DNA of 64,000 bases from Rikenellaceae bacterium (GTDB lineage Bacteria > Bacteroidota > Bacteroidia > Bacteroidales > UBA932). Below the pieces are notes generated by a model. The model was not told the origin of the DNA, did not search any database, and saw nothing but the letters and a program-made list of their open reading frames with translations. The stretch covers positions 1 through 64,000 of the forward strand of contig DPKJ01000011.1 in assembly GCA_003542575.1 (NCBI GenBank), given 5' to 3'. A program made the position numbers and the translations under genes. Below, in pieces: positions 26,908-34,823 of the stretch; the stretch's first letter is position 1, and each line of letters opens with the position of its first letter.

Positions 26908-29310
26908 TTAATCAATCGAAGAGAGAATTCTGTCAAGGGTCATGAAGTCTGAGATTAAAACCTGACGTGCACGGCTACCCTCCTGAGGGCCAACAATTCC
27001 AGCCGCCTCAAGCTGATCCATTATTCTTCCGGCACGATTGTATCCAAGATTCATTCTCCTCTGAATGAGTGATGTAGAACCCTGTTGATACTGTACCACA
27101 AGTTTTGCCGCTTCGTCAAAGAGCTTATCCCTTTTTCCAAGGTCAATCTCACCCGCCATTGAAACATCCCCCTCTTCACCAGTATACTCGGGCAAATAGT
27201 GTGCCGAAGAGTAACCCTGCTGATTTCCTATGAATTCGGTGATCCTCTCAACCTCGGCAGTATCGATATAAGCACACTGAACACGAGTCAACTCACCACT
27301 TACAGAGATAAGCATATCTCCGCGACCAACCAGCTGATTTGCACCGGTAGATTCAAGAATAGTACGTGAGTCAATATTTGAGATAACCCTGAATGCAATA
27401 CGCGCAGGGAAGTTGGCCTTTATAAGACCGGTAATAATGTTTGTAGTAGGCCTTTGAGTTGCAATCACAAGGTGAATTCCAATCGCACGTGCAAGCTGGG
27501 CAAGGCGAACGATAGGCTCTTCAATCTCACGACCTGCTGTCATTAAAAGATCAGCAAACTCATCTATAACCACAACAATAAAATGCATGTATCTGTGACC
27601 CTTAAGAGGGTTCAGGCGACGCGAAAGAAACTTCTCGTTATACTCCTTAACTGTTCTTACATGAGCCAGTTTAAGCAGATCGTACCTCGAATCCATCTCT
27701 ATTGTCAGAGACTTTAAAGTATATACAACCTTTTGAGTATCAGTAATAATAGCATCTTCACTATCAGGAAGTTTAGCCAAAAAGTGCTTCTCAATTTTTG
27801 AGTAGAGCGAAAGCTCAACCTTTTTCGGGTCAATAAGCACAAATTTAAGTTCAGACGGATGTTTTGTGTAAAGTAACGAGGTAATTATTGCATTCAAACC
27901 CACCGATTTACCCTGACCGGTAGCACCCGCCACCAAAAGGTGAGGCATTTTGGCAAGGTCAAACATCATTGCCTCATTGGAAATTGTACGGCCAATAACA
28001 ACAGGTAACTCAAAGTTTGCATTTCTAAACTTAGGGTCTTCGAGAACCGACTTCATCGGAACCACACTAGGCTTATCGTTTGCAACCTCAATACCAACGG
28101 CATTTGTACCCGGTATTGGGGCAATAATTCGTACACCTCTTGCAGCAAGCGAAAGGGCAATATCATCCTCAAGCCTCTTGATCTGAGAAATTCTCACACC
28201 TGCACTCGGTACAATCTCATACAGAGTAACAGTCGGGCCAGTGCGGGCAAAAATCTTTTCGACAGAGATTTTATAATCACTTAAAGTTTTAACAATCTTT
28301 CTGTTATTCTTCTCAAGCTCATCAGCAGGAACCTTATAAATTCTGTCCTTGTAGTCATCCAACAGACTTAAAGGAGGAATCTGGTAGTTTGCCAAATCAA
28401 GACGCGGGTCAAAAAGCGTGTCCAGAGAGCCTTTAGGAAGATCTTTCAAGAAATCCTCTTCGTCATCATTTGTATTTTCAATAACCTCAAACGGCGGTAA
28501 ATTTTCATCTGCATTATCAGCAAACTTCTCATCAACCATCTCAATTTCAGGCTGCTTCTCAATTTCAAAAAGAACCTTTTTACCATCATCCGGGGTCAGC
28601 TCCTCCTCAATTACCTCCGAATCGGATGCTTCATCAGCAGTTGTCTCCAAAACGGCAGAGTCATCAATCATAAAAGTGTCATCAATCACAACCTCCTCAC
28701 GACGCTTAGGGTGGAAAATTGCAGCTATTGCCCTGCCAAACCACTCCACAACCTTGTAACTGATTAAAACAAGCCAGGTTATAAAAAGAACAATTATCAC
28801 AGCTCCTGCACCTGTCACTCCAAGCATTCCAATAAGCCATCTGTTCACAAAATAGCCGTAAGAGCCCCCTGCCCCATTGCCAAACCAATCGTCAAAGCGG
28901 GTAAAGCCAAATACAAATGAAAATAAAAGCGAAAGAATAATTGCTCCGTATGCTGAGAGAAAAAATTGACGTAAAAGACTTACTTTCTTAATTTTAAGCG
29001 AAAAAATCGCAACTGCGGCAAAGAAGAAGGGAATAATAAAAGCTCCCAGGCCAAACAGTCTTGACACCAAAAAGTTGGCCCAGAAAAACCCAAGTTTACC
29101 CGCACCGTTCTCTACCGGCACTATTGTACTCCAGACATCGGGGCGTGATAACAGCGACTGATCCTCAGCCCAGGTAAAAACATAAGAGATAAGAGCAACA
29201 AATGTATAAACCGATAAAGCGGCAAAGAACAAACCTGTTATGAGCTTAACAGCCTCTATCCCCTTAGGTGGGGGAGCGATCTCTGCAGCAACACTCTTCT
29301 TTTTGGCCAT
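26908..29310 (-). CDS. ftsK: DNA translocase FtsK/SpoIIIE
   Basis: 800 residues. Four membrane helices lie in the first 190 residues, then an acidic linker to about 320, then the motor with Walker A GATGQGKS (about 462) and Walker B VVVIDEFADLL (about 578). The C-terminal gamma winged helix (STSLIQRRMNLGYNRAGRIMDQLE) recognises KOPS-like sites. It pumps chromosome ends through the closing septum and activates XerCD. Lies 26 bases after murA. Confidence 0.95.
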   Translation of the reverse strand: MAKKKSVAAEIAPPPKGIEAVKLITGLFFAALSVYTFVALISYVFTWAEDQSLLSRPDVWSTIVPVENGAGKLGFFWANFLVSRLFGLGAFIIPFFFAAVAIFSLKIKKVSLLRQFFLSAYGAIILSLLFSFVFGFTRFDDWFGNGAGGSYGYFVNRWLIGMLGVTGAGAVIIVLFITWLVLISYKVVEWFGRAIAAIFHPKRREEVVIDDTFMIDDSAVLETTADEASDSEVIEEELTPDDGKKVLFEIEKQPEIEMVDEKFADNADENLPPFEVIENTNDDEEDFLKDLPKGSLDTLFDPRLDLANYQIPPLSLLDDYKDRIYKVPADELEKNNRKIVKTLSDYKISVEKIFARTGPTVTLYEIVPSAGVRISQIKRLEDDIALSLAARGVRIIAPIPGTNAVGIEVANDKPSVVPMKSVLEDPKFRNANFELPVVIGRTISNEAMMFDLAKMPHLLVAGATGQGKSVGLNAIITSLLYTKHPSELKFVLIDPKKVELSLYSKIEKHFLAKLPDSEDAIITDTQKVVYTLKSLTIEMDSRYDLLKLAHVRTVKEYNEKFLSRRLNPLKGHRYMHFIVVVIDEFADLLMTAGREIEEPIVRLAQLARAIGIHLVIATQRPTTNIITGLIKANFPARIAFRVISNIDSRTILESTGANQLVGRGDMLISVSGELTRVQCAYIDTAEVERITEFIGNQQGYSSAHYLPEYTGEEGDVSMAGEIDLGKRDKLFDEAAKLVVQYQQGSTSLIQRRMNLGYNRAGRIMDQLEAAGIVGPQEGSRARQVLISDFMTLDRILSSID

Positions 29311-29336
29311 ATTAAATAAATGCTTGAATTTTAGAA

Positions 29337-30668
29337 TTATAACCTTTCAATTTTTGCTCCGAGAGCATTAAGACGTATGTCAATATTCTGGTAGCCTCTG
29401 TCAATTTGCTCAATATTTTCAATAATGCTTGTCCCTTTGGCACTCATAGCTGCAATCAGAAGAGCAATTCCTGCCCTTATGTCCGGAGAGGACATTTTGG
29501 TACCTCTGAGACAGAACTCTCTGTTATGTCCGATGATGGTTGCCCGGTGCGGATCGCAGAGAATAATCTGAGCGCCCATGTCAATCAGTTTGTCAACGAA
29601 AAAGAGGCGGCTCTCGAACATCTTCTGGTGAATAAGCACCGAACCTTTTGCCTGTGTGGCCACAACCAAAAATACCGAAAGCAGGTCGGGAGTTAGTCCC
29701 GGCCAAGGGGCATCGGCAATGGTCATGATTGATCCGTCAAGGAAGCTCTCAATTTCGTAGTGTTCGTGAGTTGGTATGTATATGTCGTCGCCTTTGCGCT
29801 CAATTGTTATTCCAAGACGGCGGAACTGGTCCGGTATAATGCCAAGCTGGTCGTAAGCTACATTCTTGATTGTGAGTTCACTCGCAGTCATTGCCGCAAG
29901 GCCGATAAAACTGCCGATTTCGATCATATCGGGCAGGATTGTGTGCTCAGTTCCGCCCAGCGATTCAACTCCCTCAATTAAAAGAAGGTTTGAGCCGATG
30001 CCCGAAATCTTTGCACCCATTCTGTTGAGCATCTTGCAAAGTTGTTGCAGATATGGCTCACAGGCAGCGTTATAAATTGTGGTTTGACCCTTGGCCATCA
30101 CCGCCGCCATCACTAAGTTTGCAGTACCGGTAACCGATGCCTCGTCAAGAAGCATATAGCAACCCTTAAGTCCGTTTTTGGCAGTAAGTTCAAAGAATGA
30201 ACCACCGCTTTCAAAATTAAGTTTTGCACCAAGCTTCTCCATACCAATGAGATGCGTGTCAAGTCGGCGGCGGCCGATTTTGTCGCCTCCCGGTTTTGGC
30301 ATGAATGCGCTGCCGAATCTTGTGAGAAGCGGCCCGGTGAGCATCACCGAACCCCTTAGAGCCGATGACATTTTGCAAAACTCCTGTGATCTTATAAAAT
30401 CAAGGTCAATATCGGCCGCTGTAAAGGCATAAGAGTGCGAAATACAGGCCGAAGTGCCCGAAGCGCAAAGGTTTTCGACCTTTACTCCCAGACGGCCAAG
30501 TAGTTCAATGAGCTTCATAACATCAATGATGTCAGGCACATTATGAACTACAACCCTCTCTTTTGTGAGTAATACAGCGGAGAGTATCTGGAGCGCTTCA
30601 TTTTTAGCCCCCTGCGGAGTGACCTCACCATTGAGCCGGTGTCCACCCTCTACCTTGAAAACAGCCAT
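29337..30668 (-). CDS. murA: UDP-N-acetylglucosamine 1-carboxyvinyltransferase
   Basis: 443 residues. Lys22 in TPQGAKNEAL and the loop PGGDKIGRRRLDTH are conserved. It transfers enolpyruvate from PEP to UDP-GlcNAc, the first committed step of peptidoglycan synthesis. The residue equivalent to E. coli Cys115 is Asp129, a change known from other bacteria to give intrinsic fosfomycin resistance. The start overlaps the preceding stop by one base (TAATG), which suggests coupled translation. Confidence 0.95.
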   Translation of the reverse strand: MAVFKVEGGHRLNGEVTPQGAKNEALQILSAVLLTKERVVVHNVPDIIDVMKLIELLGRLGVKVENLCASGTSACISHSYAFTAADIDLDFIRSQEFCKMSSALRGSVMLTGPLLTRFGSAFMPKPGGDKIGRRRLDTHLIGMEKLGAKLNFESGGSFFELTAKNGLKGCYMLLDEASVTGTANLVMAAVMAKGQTTIYNAACEPYLQQLCKMLNRMGAKISGIGSNLLLIEGVESLGGTEHTILPDMIEIGSFIGLAAMTASELTIKNVAYDQLGIIPDQFRRLGITIERKGDDIYIPTHEHYEIESFLDGSIMTIADAPWPGLTPDLLSVFLVVATQAKGSVLIHQKMFESRLFFVDKLIDMGAQIILCDPHRATIIGHNREFCLRGTKMSSPDIRAGIALLIAAMSAKGTSIIENIEQIDRGYQNIDIRLNALGAKIERL

Positions 30669-31354
30669 TACTTTCTCTTGTTTATTTTTTTCTTATTACC
30701 TCTGTAGACATTGCTCCTGTGACCCTCGCTCCTGTAGCTTTCGCCCCTATTTCCTTCGCCTCTGTGAGACTGATATGCGCCGTGGCTTCCCTGTTGTGTA
30801 GGCGACGGAGCATAATGAACGGTAGATAGGTGAAAATCCTCCGGAATTTTAATCCTTCCACCAGAAAGAGTATCAATATCTTTAAAAATTGTCTCCTCAC
30901 TTACAGAATCTTTATTCCAGATAAGATACTGCTGCCTCATATAGTTGGCAAGAACCATGACCATATTGCGGCGAAGCTCATCTTCAGGCTTTTCGGCAAT
31001 CATATCCACCATATTCTGGATATTTCTCCCGTAGTGAGCTGCCTTGAGAGGAGTTTTATCCAGAGGAACCGGGTTTGGTTTCGTGATAAAGGTCTCCTTT
31101 GTAGGCAGAGGATATGGAGATTCAATATCTATTTCAAAATCAGAAATAATCTGAACGTGATCCCACAGTTTATGTCTGAAATCATTGAGGTCTCTCAGTT
31201 GAGGATTAAGAATTCCCATTACTGCAACAACGGCTCTGATTTGTTCGTTTCGTTTATCCTTATCCTCTATGTTCATCACATATTCTATCATCTTCTGAAC
31301 ATGCCTTCCATATTCGGGCATTATCAGCTTACTTCTCTGAGTATTATAATCCAT
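30668..31354 (-). CDS. DUF4290 protein
   Basis: 228 residues. MPEYGRHVQKMIEYVMNIED and NPQLRDLNDFRHKLWDHVQ match DUF4290, a family restricted to Bacteroidota and usually next to murA. The C-terminus is a Ser/Gly/Arg/His-rich tail with repeated YRGEGN-like units, degenerate at DNA level. Function unknown; the coupling to murA suggests a cell-wall or division link. Confidence 0.85.
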   Translation of the reverse strand: MDYNTQRSKLIMPEYGRHVQKMIEYVMNIEDKDKRNEQIRAVVAVMGILNPQLRDLNDFRHKLWDHVQIISDFEIDIESPYPLPTKETFITKPNPVPLDKTPLKAAHYGRNIQNMVDMIAEKPEDELRRNMVMVLANYMRQQYLIWNKDSVSEETIFKDIDTLSGGRIKIPEDFHLSTVHYAPSPTQQGSHGAYQSHRGEGNRGESYRSEGHRSNVYRGNKKKINKRK

Positions 31355-31359
31355 CTCTG

Positions 31360-31845
31360 TTATTTTTTATTGCCGATCTCTTTTTTGCTAATCTCCAGCA
31401 AAGATACATAAATTTTGGCACCCAACTCTTTAAGATAAAGCTTAGCCCATTTGTCTCCAATCTCAAGAACTTTACCTCCTCTGTTTTCGAAAGGTCCGCA
31501 AATGATATCAACCTCGTCACCGCAGATAATTATCTCTTTGTGTGCGGCTACCTCAAGAAATTCCTTGATTGAATCAATCTCGCAATCTCTAACGATTGCA
31601 GGTCTGCCCAGATAATAGACAATTCTCGAAACGCCATATATCAGAAGCAGTTCGCGAAGTTTATGCTCATCACATTTGACAAAAATATAGGAGTTGAACA
31701 GCGGAATCTCAATTAGCTTGATTCTGTCGCTCCATCTTCTTTTAACCTTGTGCAAAGGTAAGTAAACTTCGATCTCCATCTCACTGATGCGATCAAAAAC
31801 TCTCTTTTCTGCCCGGGCGGATGTATAAAGTACATACCAGGACAT
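31360..31845 (-). CDS. NusG/UpxY-like transcription antiterminator
   Basis: 161 residues. The N-terminal NGN domain starts MSWYVLYTSARAEKRV, with LFNSYIFVKC; a KOW-like part has GDEVDIICGPFENRGGKV. This is shorter than housekeeping NusG and resembles the UpxY family, which in Bacteroides promotes elongation through polysaccharide operons. It is divergent from a UDP-sugar dehydrogenase gene and five bases before DUF4290-murA, so it may regulate either neighbour. Confidence 0.82.
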   Translation of the reverse strand: MSWYVLYTSARAEKRVFDRISEMEIEVYLPLHKVKRRWSDRIKLIEIPLFNSYIFVKCDEHKLRELLLIYGVSRIVYYLGRPAIVRDCEIDSIKEFLEVAAHKEIIICGDEVDIICGPFENRGGKVLEIGDKWAKLYLKELGAKIYVSLLEISKKEIGNKK

Positions 31846-32097
31846 ATTGTGTTGTTAATTTGGTGTAGTCACTACAAATGTACTCAAAATATAGGTAAAT
31901 GAATTATCTTTGTTAAGCTAAAATTAATAATGATTTAACGTTTAATTTAACATTAAATTTTACCTTATATTAAAGTTTGAATAATTATATATAAATGCTT
32001 ATCAGACTGTTTTATAATTGCTTAGTTTTACCTTAACTCCAATTTTGTTCCTTTTTTTCCTTTTTAGCTTCAAATAACCTCGAATAATTATATTGAT
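31846..32097. promoter_or_regulatory. divergent AT-rich regulatory region
   Basis: 252 bases between the nusG-like and sugar dehydrogenase genes. Reverse TACATTTG (31875-31882) lies 29 bases before the nusG-like start; forward TATCTTTG (31905-31912) lies 185 bases before the dehydrogenase start, giving it a long leader that could be a target for a NusG-type factor. No TTG at the canonical spacing was seen for either. Confidence 0.4.
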
Positions 32098-33618
32098 ATG
32101 TACAATCAACTGATTTCAAACAAACTTAAGCTGGCCGTTGTGGGTCTTGGATATGTGGGTTTACCCCTTGCACTTGAGTTCGCAAAAAAAATGTCCGTTA
32201 TTGGATTTGACATAAACGAGAGGAACCTCAAAATGTTGCGCAACAGCCAGGACCCGAGCGAAGAGCTTGGCCCCGAAACATTTGAGAATCGCAATATAAT
32301 ATTCACCTCCGACCCCGAAGAGCTCAAAAAAGCGAGCTTTTACATTGTGGCAGTTCCCACACCTATCGACAAATACAACACACCTGACCTCAAACCTCTG
32401 CTTTCAGCCACACTTTCGGTTGCAAAAGTCTTAAAAAAAGGAGATTATGTAATTTATGAGTCAACCGTTTATCCCGGTTGTACTGAGGAGGAGTGCGTTC
32501 CGCTGCTGGAGAGTGTTTCAGGGTTAAAGTTTATCGAGGATTTTAAAGTAGGCTACTCGCCTGAGAGAATTAACCCGGGTGATGCAGAGCACTCTCTGCA
32601 GAAAACCATTAAAATTGTTTCGGGTTGCGATGACGAGTCCCTTGACATCATTGCAAAGGTTTACGAAACAGTTGTGGAGGCCGGCGTTCACAGAGCTCCC
32701 GGGATGAAGGTTGCCGAGGCAGCCAAGATAATTGAGAACACTCAAAGAGATGTTAACATTGCTCTTATGAACGAGCTCTCAATTCTATTCAACAGAATGG
32801 GAATCAATACTTACGATGTGATAAACGCCGCGGCAACCAAGTGGAATTTCGTGGCTTACACACCAGGGCTGGTTGGTGGCCACTGCATTGGTGTTGACCC
32901 CTATTATATGGTTCATAAGGCCTCTGAGCTTAAGTATCACCCACAGATGATTGCCTCAGGCAGGTTTGTGAATGATTCAATGGGTGGATATATTGCAAAG
33001 CAGACCGTCAAGAGAATGCTGGCCGGAAATCAGTCTGCCGGAATACAGGCAGGCATTCAGGCGGGCGTTCAGGCGGGCGTTCAGGCAGGCAACCAGACGG
33101 GCATTCAGTCAGGTAACCAGGCAAGTAACCAGGCAGGTAACCAGGCAAGTAATCAGGCAGGTAATCAGGCAGGTAACCAGGCAGGTAACCAGGCAGGTAA
33201 CCAGGCAGGTAACCAGGCAGGTAACCAGGCAAGTAACCAGGCAAGTAATCAGGCAGGTATTCAGTCACCTGCAAAATCGCGTGTACTCATAATGGGTGTA
33301 ACCTACAAAGAGAACGTCTCCGACATACGAAACTCAAAAGTAGCCGACATTGTATACGAACTCCTCAGCTACAGAACCGAAGTTGACGTTGTTGACCCAA
33401 AAGCAGATCCCGCCTATGTAGATCACGAATACGGAATCAAAATGGTCGACAAACCAACCGGCAAATACAACGCCATCATAATGGCAGTACCCCACAAAGA
33501 GTACCGCTCAATGACCCAGGACGACTTCAAAGACCTCCTCGTACCCCACGGCCTTGTAGTTGACATCCGCGGCGTCTTCCGCAACATAATCAAAGACCTT
33601 GATTACTGGTCACTTTAA
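32098..33618 (+). CDS. UDP-N-acetyl-sugar 6-dehydrogenase (TviB/WbpO type) with a coding minisatellite
   Basis: 506 residues; the family is usually about 425. The NAD-binding GLGYVGLP is at 17-24 and the catalytic Cys is in GGHCIGVDPYYM, near 262. The C-terminal UDP-binding domain restarts at SRVLIMGVTYKENVSDIRNSK, near 395. Between them, about residues 309-390 are AGNQ/AGIQ/AGVQ repeats. It oxidises the C6 hydroxyl of a UDP-N-acetylhexosamine to the uronate. The insertion lies between domains and may be tolerated as a linker. The last 25 bases are repeated downstream. Confidence 0.9.
   Translation: MYNQLISNKLKLAVVGLGYVGLPLALEFAKKMSVIGFDINERNLKMLRNSQDPSEELGPETFENRNIIFTSDPEELKKASFYIVAVPTPIDKYNTPDLKPLLSATLSVAKVLKKGDYVIYESTVYPGCTEEECVPLLESVSGLKFIEDFKVGYSPERINPGDAEHSLQKTIKIVSGCDDESLDIIAKVYETVVEAGVHRAPGMKVAEAAKIIENTQRDVNIALMNELSILFNRMGINTYDVINAAATKWNFVAYTPGLVGGHCIGVDPYYMVHKASELKYHPQMIASGRFVNDSMGGYIAKQTVKRMLAGNQSAGIQAGIQAGVQAGVQAGNQTGIQSGNQASNQAGNQASNQAGNQAGNQAGNQAGNQAGNQAGNQASNQASNQAGIQSPAKSRVLIMGVTYKENVSDIRNSKVADIVYELLSYRTEVDVVDPKADPAYVDHEYGIKMVDKPTGKYNAIIMAVPHKEYRSMTQDDFKDLLVPHGLVVDIRGVFRNIIKDLDYWSL
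33043..33267 (+). repeat. 12-bp coding minisatellite
   Basis: About 19 units of a 12-base repeat, variants of GGTAACCAGGCA and GGCATTCAGGCG, each encoding four residues (Gly-Asn-Gln-Ala type). Several neighbouring units are identical, a sign of recent slippage. Copy-number change always keeps the frame. Confidence 0.92.
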
Positions 33619-33742
33619 AGACCTTGATTACTGGTCACAGTAAGTGCCATGGATTATTAGCTACTGTAAAGGCATAAATTACTGGCCATTGCAAAGACCT
33701 GCGCTCCCGAACACTCTAAACACCTGAATTACTGGCCATTGC
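33592..33742 (+). repeat. 25-bp tandem copies of the dehydrogenase 3' end
   Basis: Six units of 25-26 bases. The first (33592-33616) is coding and leads into the stop; the second is almost identical and later ones are progressively degenerate, keeping AATTACTGGCCATTGC-type cores. The rest of the gap to 33936 holds nothing recognised. Confidence 0.82.
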
Positions 33743-33936
33743 AAAGACTTTCTCTGTGATTACCGATAATAGTTGCACTCAAATACCAGTGATGATGTTA
33801 TGGTGATTTTTAAGACACTTTGCAAAGCACTCGTTATCTGTGTGTTACAATATTCATTATTCAAAAAAGCGCATTATCATTTCTGTATATATTTGACCAT
33901 ATGCGCGTTACGAAACAACTTAAAATTCACAATTTT

Positions 33937-34275
33937 TTAAGCTAGTCGTTTTAGCAATACAACCGCCTCAATAACCCTCTCGAGGGCTTTGGTCACGCTG
34001 TCGGTGCTCTTTGCCGTTTTTGACAGACGGGCGCTTCTTTGCCTGATTGACCGGGCAAGCTCTTCAAGCGACTCCGACGACTCTTTAATCTGAGCAGCAA
34101 TCTCAACCCCAATATCACTAATCAACTGCCTCTCTCTAATTCGTAAAACAACCGAAGCCTTCTCAAGCTCCACCCTGGTATCTTCATCAAGCCCCTTCGC
34201 AAAACGCACCCTATCAGCCTCTTCAAGAGCGCGCCTGATCAAATTCAACTCCTTGGCAATTAAATCTGTTTTCAT
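33937..34275 (-). CDS. small all-helical protein, unknown function
   Basis: 112 residues, strongly charged with heptad-like hydrophobics throughout, so probably a coiled coil or helical bundle. No signal peptide or catalytic motif. Upstream sequence is an array of 10-bp repeats. The nearest gene on the same strand upstream is the repeat-rich lipoprotein at 34824-36179; the pair may be functionally linked, but 548 repeat-filled bases separate them. Confidence 0.55.
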   Translation of the reverse strand: MKTDLIAKELNLIRRALEEADRVRFAKGLDEDTRVELEKASVVLRIRERQLISDIGVEIAAQIKESSESLEELARSIRQRSARLSKTAKSTDSVTKALERVIEAVVLLKRLA

Positions 34276-34290
34276 ATTGGTGTCTTTTAT

Positions 34291-34420
34291 ATTGATTTAC
34301 AATTGGTTGCAATTGGTTGCAATTGGTTGCAATTGGTTTAGATTTGTTGCGATTGATTTCGATTGATTTCGATTGATTTCGATTGATTTCGATTGATTTC
34401 GATTGGTTTCGATTGGTTTC
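34291..34420. repeat. 10-bp tandem repeat array
   Basis: Thirteen consecutive 10-base units: four AATTGGTTGC (34301-34340), then GATTTGTTGC, five GATTGATTTC and two GATTGGTTTC, after one degenerate unit. The period equals about one DNA helical turn. The array ends 15 bases before the start of the 112-residue gene, where a promoter would be expected. Confidence 0.92.
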
Positions 34421-34430
34421 GAACCAAAAA

Positions 34431-34680
34431 CAATCCCTGGGAATTCTTTCCTTTTAGTTGATAATCTGCAAGTTAGGCGAACTACCAAAATACTTATAAC
34501 TCACTGAATATAAAGCAAGAGGAAAGAATTCCCAGGGATTGAGCTTTTCACACATTATTGAAAACTGTTTTTATTTCGTCAATCATTCTATTTAACTGAT
34601 TATCTGAAGGTTAAGATATTCTGTGCAAACATTTAACATCTTGATTATGAAGCAAGAGGAAAAAATTCCCAGGGATTGAA
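34431..34680. repeat. three copies of a GGAAAGAATTCCCAGGGATTG repeat
   Basis: Copies at 34431-34455 (inverted), 34515-34541 and 34651-34680 (direct, 137 bases apart). A second motif, TTAGTTGATAATCTGCAAG, at about 34453-34476, has a relative at about 34590-34613. Possibly decayed copies of a small mobile repeat. Copies 1 and 2 could form a stem with a 59-base loop. Confidence 0.75.
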
Positions 34681-34732
34681 AATGGAAGGTTTGCTGTCAA
34701 GTATCAAGTGTTGAATTGCTATTCATTTATTT

Positions 34733-34787
34733 ATGTATGTATGTATGTATGTATGTATGTATGTATGTATGTATGTATGTATGTATG
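34733..34787. repeat. (ATGT)n microsatellite, about 14 copies
   Basis: 55 bases of uninterrupted ATGT. It is 36 bases beyond the stop of the lipoprotein gene. Long perfect tetranucleotide tracts vary by slippage in many bacteria; here it is outside any coding region. Confidence 0.95.
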
Positions 34788-34823
34788 AATTAGGAATTAG
34801 TATAAATAATAGCTGAGTAGGTG

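Noticed and set aside
32972..33292. Alternative frames across the minisatellite (RQATRR- and YLPG-type repeats)
   Set aside because: Open only because a 12-bp repeat lacks stops in several frames; the in-frame insertion in the dehydrogenase explains them.
34431..34680. CRISPR-like repeats
   Set aside because: Only three copies, irregular spacing, one inverted.
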